64,000 nucleotides of DNA. It comes from Roseibium algicola. GTDB lineage: Bacteria > Pseudomonadota > Alphaproteobacteria > Rhizobiales > Stappiaceae. The translations under genes were made by a program, and so were the position numbers. Every line of letters starts with the position of its first letter. The stretch's first letter is position 1. The notes beneath the pieces were generated by a model that worked only from the letters and a program-made list of their open reading frames with translations, searched no databases and was not told the DNA's origin. The stretch spans positions 4,183,001 through 4,247,000 of the forward strand of contig NZ_CP019630.1 in assembly GCF_001999245.1 (NCBI RefSeq), written 5' to 3'. Shown here in pieces: positions 60,425 to 64,000 of the stretch.

Positions 60425-61936
60425 ATGCGGTTTCTGATGCGCGGACTTGTCGGTCTGGCATTGATGGCGATCATGATCGGGTTTGCCGGTTTTGGCGGCT
60501 ACCGTCTGTATACTGCCATGACGGCAGAAGAGACCGCGCAGCGACGTCCTGCCCGCGAACGCAGCTATTCGGTCAATGTCGCCGAGCTGACATCGCAAAC
60601 CGTCGCGCCTGTCACGACTGCCTACGGCCAGGTGGAAAGCTGGCGGACGCTGGAACTCAGGGCCAGCTCGGAAGGCAGGCTTGTCGAGGTTGCCTCCAAG
60701 TTTCGCGACGGTGCCGCCGTCGCAAAGGGCGAACTGCTGCTGAGGATCGATCCGGCCAATGCGGAATTCCAGGTGCTGGACGCGGAAGCGGCCCTTGCCG
60801 ATGCCGAGGCCCAGAAGGCGGAAGCCGCGGAAGCCATTGTCGGTGCCGAGCAGGAACTGGAAGCAGCCCGGCGCCAGCTGGACTTGCGCAAGCAGGCGCT
60901 GGAGCGCCAGCAGCAGCTGAGGGACAAGGGTTATTCCACGGCCGTACAGGTCGAGACCGAAGAACTGGCCGTCGCCTCCCTCGAACAATCGCTCAGCAAT
61001 CGCCTGCAATCGGTCATCACTGCACGCAAGCGCATCGAGCGGATGGATCTGACGGTCAAGCGAGCCCGGCTCGCTCTGGACGATGCCAGGCGTACCCTGG
61101 AGGAAGTCACTCTGACGGCCCCCTTCACAGGCTACCTTTCTGAGGTCAACGCCACGCTGGGGCGCCGCGTCAGCTCTTCGGAGACGCTGGCCCTGTTGAT
61201 CGATCCGGCGGCGCTGGAAGTTCGTTTCTCGCTGTCGACCGACGAATTTTCCCGGCTGCTGGATACCAGCGGAAGTCTGGTGAAGGCACCCGTCACAGCA
61301 GTCCTGCAGCTGGGAGGCCGGTCGATCGAGGTTCCAGGTACCATTGACAGGGCCGCGGCCGTGGTCTCTGAAGGCGAAGCGGGGCGAACGCTGTTTGCGA
61401 CGCTGGATCTGGAGCCGGGTACGGTGCTGCGGCCGGGCGACTTCGTGAAGGTGAATGTGCTTGAACCGGAGCTGACCCGTGTCGCGAAGGTGCCTTCGGC
61501 GGCGCTCACGGAAAACGGCCGCATGCTGATCGTTGGCGAAGGGGATCGGATCGAGGAAATCAAGGCGACGATCCTGCGCCGGATGGGCAATGAAGTCATC
61601 GTGGCCAATGTCCCCTTTGGCGCTGATTACGTGCGTGAGCGCTTGCCGCAGCTTGGCACCGGTCTGAAGGTTACTCCTCGGCGCAACACCGGGGGGCAGG
61701 ATGACCCGCAACCTGGCGAGCCAGCGACGGCGCAAGCGCTGGAGGCAGGCGAAGCGCGTCTCTCCGGCGACCTGGTGGCGCTGGAACCTGAACGACGCGC
61801 GGCGCTGATCGATCAGTTGAACAGGTCCGACATGCCGGAAAACCGCAAGGCCAGGCTGCTTGCCCTTCTGAACAAGCCGATGGTGCCGAAAGAGCTGATC
61901 GAACGGCTGGAGCATGGCGGCGGCAACAGCGGCTGA
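60425..61936 (+). CDS. RND efflux periplasmic adaptor (membrane fusion protein)
   Basis: With the ATG at 60425 (GGAGAGG upstream) the product has 503 residues. It has an N-terminal membrane anchor (about 3-28), the lipoyl/barrel-sandwich part (VAELTSQTVAPVTTAYGQVE and ELRASSEGRLVEVASKFRDG), a long coiled-coil hairpin (about 105-220; AEAQKAEAAEAIVGAEQELE), and beta-barrel and membrane-proximal domains. The length exceeds the usual 370-420; the extra about 80 residues at the C-terminus are polar (EPERRAALIDQLNRSDMP) and unusual for the family. The RND pump gene follows after 56 bases. Confidence 0.92.
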   Translation: MRFLMRGLVGLALMAIMIGFAGFGGYRLYTAMTAEETAQRRPARERSYSVNVAELTSQTVAPVTTAYGQVESWRTLELRASSEGRLVEVASKFRDGAAVAKGELLLRIDPANAEFQVLDAEAALADAEAQKAEAAEAIVGAEQELEAARRQLDLRKQALERQQQLRDKGYSTAVQVETEELAVASLEQSLSNRLQSVITARKRIERMDLTVKRARLALDDARRTLEEVTLTAPFTGYLSEVNATLGRRVSSSETLALLIDPAALEVRFSLSTDEFSRLLDTSGSLVKAPVTAVLQLGGRSIEVPGTIDRAAAVVSEGEAGRTLFATLDLEPGTVLRPGDFVKVNVLEPELTRVAKVPSAALTENGRMLIVGEGDRIEEIKATILRRMGNEVIVANVPFGADYVRERLPQLGTGLKVTPRRNTGGQDDPQPGEPATAQALEAGEARLSGDLVALEPERRAALIDQLNRSDMPENRKARLLALLNKPMVPKELIERLEHGGGNSG

Positions 61937-61992
61937 ACACCGCTGCAAACCCTGTCACATCCGACCTGATATTCTGATTGGAGTGTCCCGAC

Positions 61993-64000
61993 ATGCGTTC
62001 TCCTGGCGGATCGCAATTTGCCTCGCTGCTGGACTACATGGTCCGGCACCGCACAGCGGCGAACCTGCTATTGGCCATGATGCTGATCAGCGGGTTCGCG
62101 GCCTCGACGCAGATCCGGACGCAGTTCTTTCCCGATTTTGTCCGCGAGGAAGTGGACGTCGTCGTCAATTGGTCGGGCGCGGGGCCCGAGGATCTCGACC
62201 GGGCCGTTGTCGAAATCCTGGGGCCGCAACTGCTTGCCATCAACGGTGTCGACGAAGCCACATCCGTTGCGCGCGAGGGCCGGGCCAGCATCGAACTGGA
62301 GTTCGAGGACGGCTGGGACATGGGCCAGGCAACCGACGAGGTGAAGGCCGCCGTCGATCAGGCCCGCTCCAGCCTTCCCGAAGGCATTGACGAACCGGTG
62401 GTCACCCGCAGCGTCTATTCCGACCGGGTGACAGATGTCGTCATGTATGGGCCGGTCGATATCGACCAGCTTGCCCGCTTTGCCGAAGATCTCCAGACCG
62501 TCTTTTTCCGCCAGGGCGTCACGCGGGTCACCATTCGAGGACTGGAAGACCCGATCATCCGGGTGAATGTCGGCGAGAACATGCTGGTGCGGCATGGTCT
62601 GACGCTTGCCGAAATCGCTGACGTTGTTTCGGCGGAGATGGAAACGACGCCCGCGGGCGATGTCGCCGGCAGTTCCGCCCGGCTGCGTACCGGCCAGACC
62701 CGGCGCAGCGAGCAGGAGCTGGGAGAGATCGTTCTGAAAGCGCCCTCGCAGGGGGAAAAGCTTGAGCTGCGGTCCGTTGCGGACATTGTCACCGAAGGGG
62801 TGGAAAGCGGCCGGGCCTATTATCACAAGGGCATGCCGGCGGTGGTTCTGCGGGTCAGCCGCAGCGCCCAGGGAGACACCATCGAGATCCAGCGGGCCGT
62901 AGAACGGATCACGACGGACTTCCAGCACACCCTTCCAGAAGGTGTTGTCGTTCAGCTGACCAACACCCGCTCGCAGGCGATCATCGACCGACTGGACATC
63001 CTGGTTGAAAACGGCATCTTCGGGCTGGCCCTGGTGCTGTTGTTCCTGTTCCTGTTTCTTTCAGCCAGAACGGCCTTCTGGGTGGCCGCCGGAATTCCGG
63101 TGGCGATGGCCGCCACGATCGGCCTGATGTATGTCTTCGGGATCACGCTGAACATGATCTCCGTGTTCGCGCTGATCATCTGTCTCGGCATCGTCGTGGA
63201 TGACGCCATCGTGGTCGGCGAGCATGCCGACTTCCTGCACAGGCGCGGCTATTCGCCAGCGGAAGCCGCCAGTCTTGCGGCAAGGCGCATGACGGCACCG
63301 GTCTTCTGCGCCTCCATCACCACGCTGATTGCCTTTGTCGGGCTGGTTGCCATCGGTGGGCGCTTCGGCAGTCTTGTGGCCGATATTCCCTTTACGGTGT
63401 CGGTGGTGCTGATTGCCAGCCTGGTGGAATCCTTCCTCATCCTGCCGGCCCACATGAACCACGCGCTGAAGGCCAGCAAGAAGAAACACTGGTTCGACCT
63501 GCCCAACCGCCTGTTCAACCGGGGCTTCGTCTGGTTCCGGGAAAAGCTGTTTCGCCGGTTTGTCGGCTGGGTTCTCGCCGTGCGGTATCCGGCTATCGGC
63601 TTTGCGCTGATGGTCCTGGCGCTGTCGCTCACCTTGGTTTTCGACAAGTCGGTTCGCTGGCGGTTCTTCAATGCGCCGGAACAGGCGGTGGTTTCCGCCA
63701 GCATTGCCATGATGCCCGGGGCAAAACGCGATGACACCAAGGCGATGATTGCGGAGATGGAACGCGCGCTTGACGTGGTCAACCAGCGGTACGGCGAGCA
63801 ATATGGTGCCGAACCGGTGGTCTTTGCGCTCTCCACCGTCGGTGCGACGGCGGGGCGCGGCCTCATGGGGGCAGATACCAAGGATGCCGACCAGCTTGGC
63901 GGGATTTCCATAGAACTGCTCGACCCCGACCTTCGGCCCTATTCGGCCTTTCAGTTCATCGGCGACTGGCGCGAGGAGATCATAAATCCGCCGCTTCTGG
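61993..64000 (+). CDS. RND efflux pump, inner-membrane component (partial, runs off the window)
   Basis: At least 669 residues of an AcrB/MdtB-type pump are visible; the gene continues past base 64000. TM1 begins near residue 20 (HRTAANLLLAMMLISGFAAS). The porter domain follows (FFPDFVREEVDVVVNW, GPEDLDRAVVEILGPQL). TM4 carries the proton-relay pair in CLGIVVDDAIVVGEHADFLH, and ESFLILPAH matches the helix 6 region. ITTLIAFVGL lies in TM5. It exports drugs or metabolites together with the upstream adaptor and an outer-membrane TolC-like channel encoded elsewhere. Confidence 0.92.
   Translation, partial: MRSPGGSQFASLLDYMVRHRTAANLLLAMMLISGFAASTQIRTQFFPDFVREEVDVVVNWSGAGPEDLDRAVVEILGPQLLAINGVDEATSVAREGRASIELEFEDGWDMGQATDEVKAAVDQARSSLPEGIDEPVVTRSVYSDRVTDVVMYGPVDIDQLARFAEDLQTVFFRQGVTRVTIRGLEDPIIRVNVGENMLVRHGLTLAEIADVVSAEMETTPAGDVAGSSARLRTGQTRRSEQELGEIVLKAPSQGEKLELRSVADIVTEGVESGRAYYHKGMPAVVLRVSRSAQGDTIEIQRAVERITTDFQHTLPEGVVVQLTNTRSQAIIDRLDILVENGIFGLALVLLFLFLFLSARTAFWVAAGIPVAMAATIGLMYVFGITLNMISVFALIICLGIVVDDAIVVGEHADFLHRRGYSPAEAASLAARRMTAPVFCASITTLIAFVGLVAIGGRFGSLVADIPFTVSVVLIASLVESFLILPAHMNHALKASKKKHWFDLPNRLFNRGFVWFREKLFRRFVGWVLAVRYPAIGFALMVLALSLTLVFDKSVRWRFFNAPEQAVVSASIAMMPGAKRDDTKAMIAEMERALDVVNQRYGEQYGAEPVVFALSTVGATAGRGLMGADTKDADQLGGISIELLDPDLRPYSAFQFIGDWREEIINPPLL

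Noticed and set aside
60386..61948. A minus-strand open frame of about 520 codons
   Set aside because: It is antisense to the RND adaptor and lacks any domain pattern.
1..64000. tRNA, rRNA, CRISPR or prophage features
   Set aside because: I looked for TpsiC-type GGTTCGA contexts, regularly spaced direct repeats and phage structural genes and saw none I could support. A tRNA or covariance-model scan could still find a missed one.

Overview
The window is high-GC and densely coded, with short intergenic gaps, and looks like the chromosome of a marine alphaproteobacterium. The blocks lgt-midA-pgeF, rplY-pth-ychF, uvrC/pgsA-moaD-moaE and an Omp25/31-type porin fit Hyphomicrobiales. A DsyB-like methyltransferase points to the Roseibium/Labrenzia (Stappiaceae) area. 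The assignment is inferred from gene content only. I see no rRNA, tRNA, CRISPR array, prophage or transposase gene.

From left to right. 0-6 kb: the 3' end of bluB, a GNAT acetyltransferase, an unusual arginase-fold hydrolase, and divergently a candidate dsyB (first committed step of bacterial DMSP synthesis) followed by a small membrane protein. Two overlapping MaoC hydratases, a small secreted acidic protein and a sugar-epimerase-like enzyme follow. 6-12.5 kb: an AraC/GyrI regulator, an SLC13/RCK transporter, an FAH-family enzyme, an MFS symporter and the ychF GTPase. 12.7-16.6 kb: a secreted papain-fold/DUF4384 protein and an OmpA protein lie on the opposite strand between ychF and pth-rplY. 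17-19.8 kb: a MarR-MOSC operon and a divergent exported protein share a perfect inverted repeat, followed by two copies of a MITE-like repeat.

19.8-31.9 kb, all on the minus strand: a five-gene operon for nucleoside/base uptake (BMP binding protein, ATPase, two permeases) ending in a cytosine-deaminase-type hydrolase. Then prs, a lipoprotein, an M24-fold protein that seems to have lost its metal ligands, pgeF, midA and lgt. 32-44.6 kb: ubiK, ybjN-proC, a DUF892 protein, a TetR regulator, csaA, an 8-oxoguanine-deaminase-type enzyme, a MarR/OmpR/EnvZ-like regulatory operon, ilvE, a TetR/MDR divergent pair with a palindromic operator, and a Bcr/CflA efflux protein.

44.7-58 kb: pgsA-moaD-moaE and uvrC, which are usually adjacent in alphaproteobacteria, stand about 10 kb apart. 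The DNA between them carries a HlyU-like gene, modA with an HTH-only ModE, a nitrilase with a divergent AraC regulator, mscL, tdk, an exonuclease/phosphatase-fold protein and two tandem TPR-sulfotransferases. 58-64 kb: a Ca/Na antiporter, an outer-membrane beta-barrel protein, and an RND adaptor with its pump, which runs off the right edge.

The observations most worth following are the dsyB candidate with its small membrane neighbour, the MarR-MOSC-exported-protein module with a Cys-rich MarR tail, the TPR-sulfotransferase pair, the metal-ligand-less M24 protein, and the genes inserted into two otherwise conserved operons.
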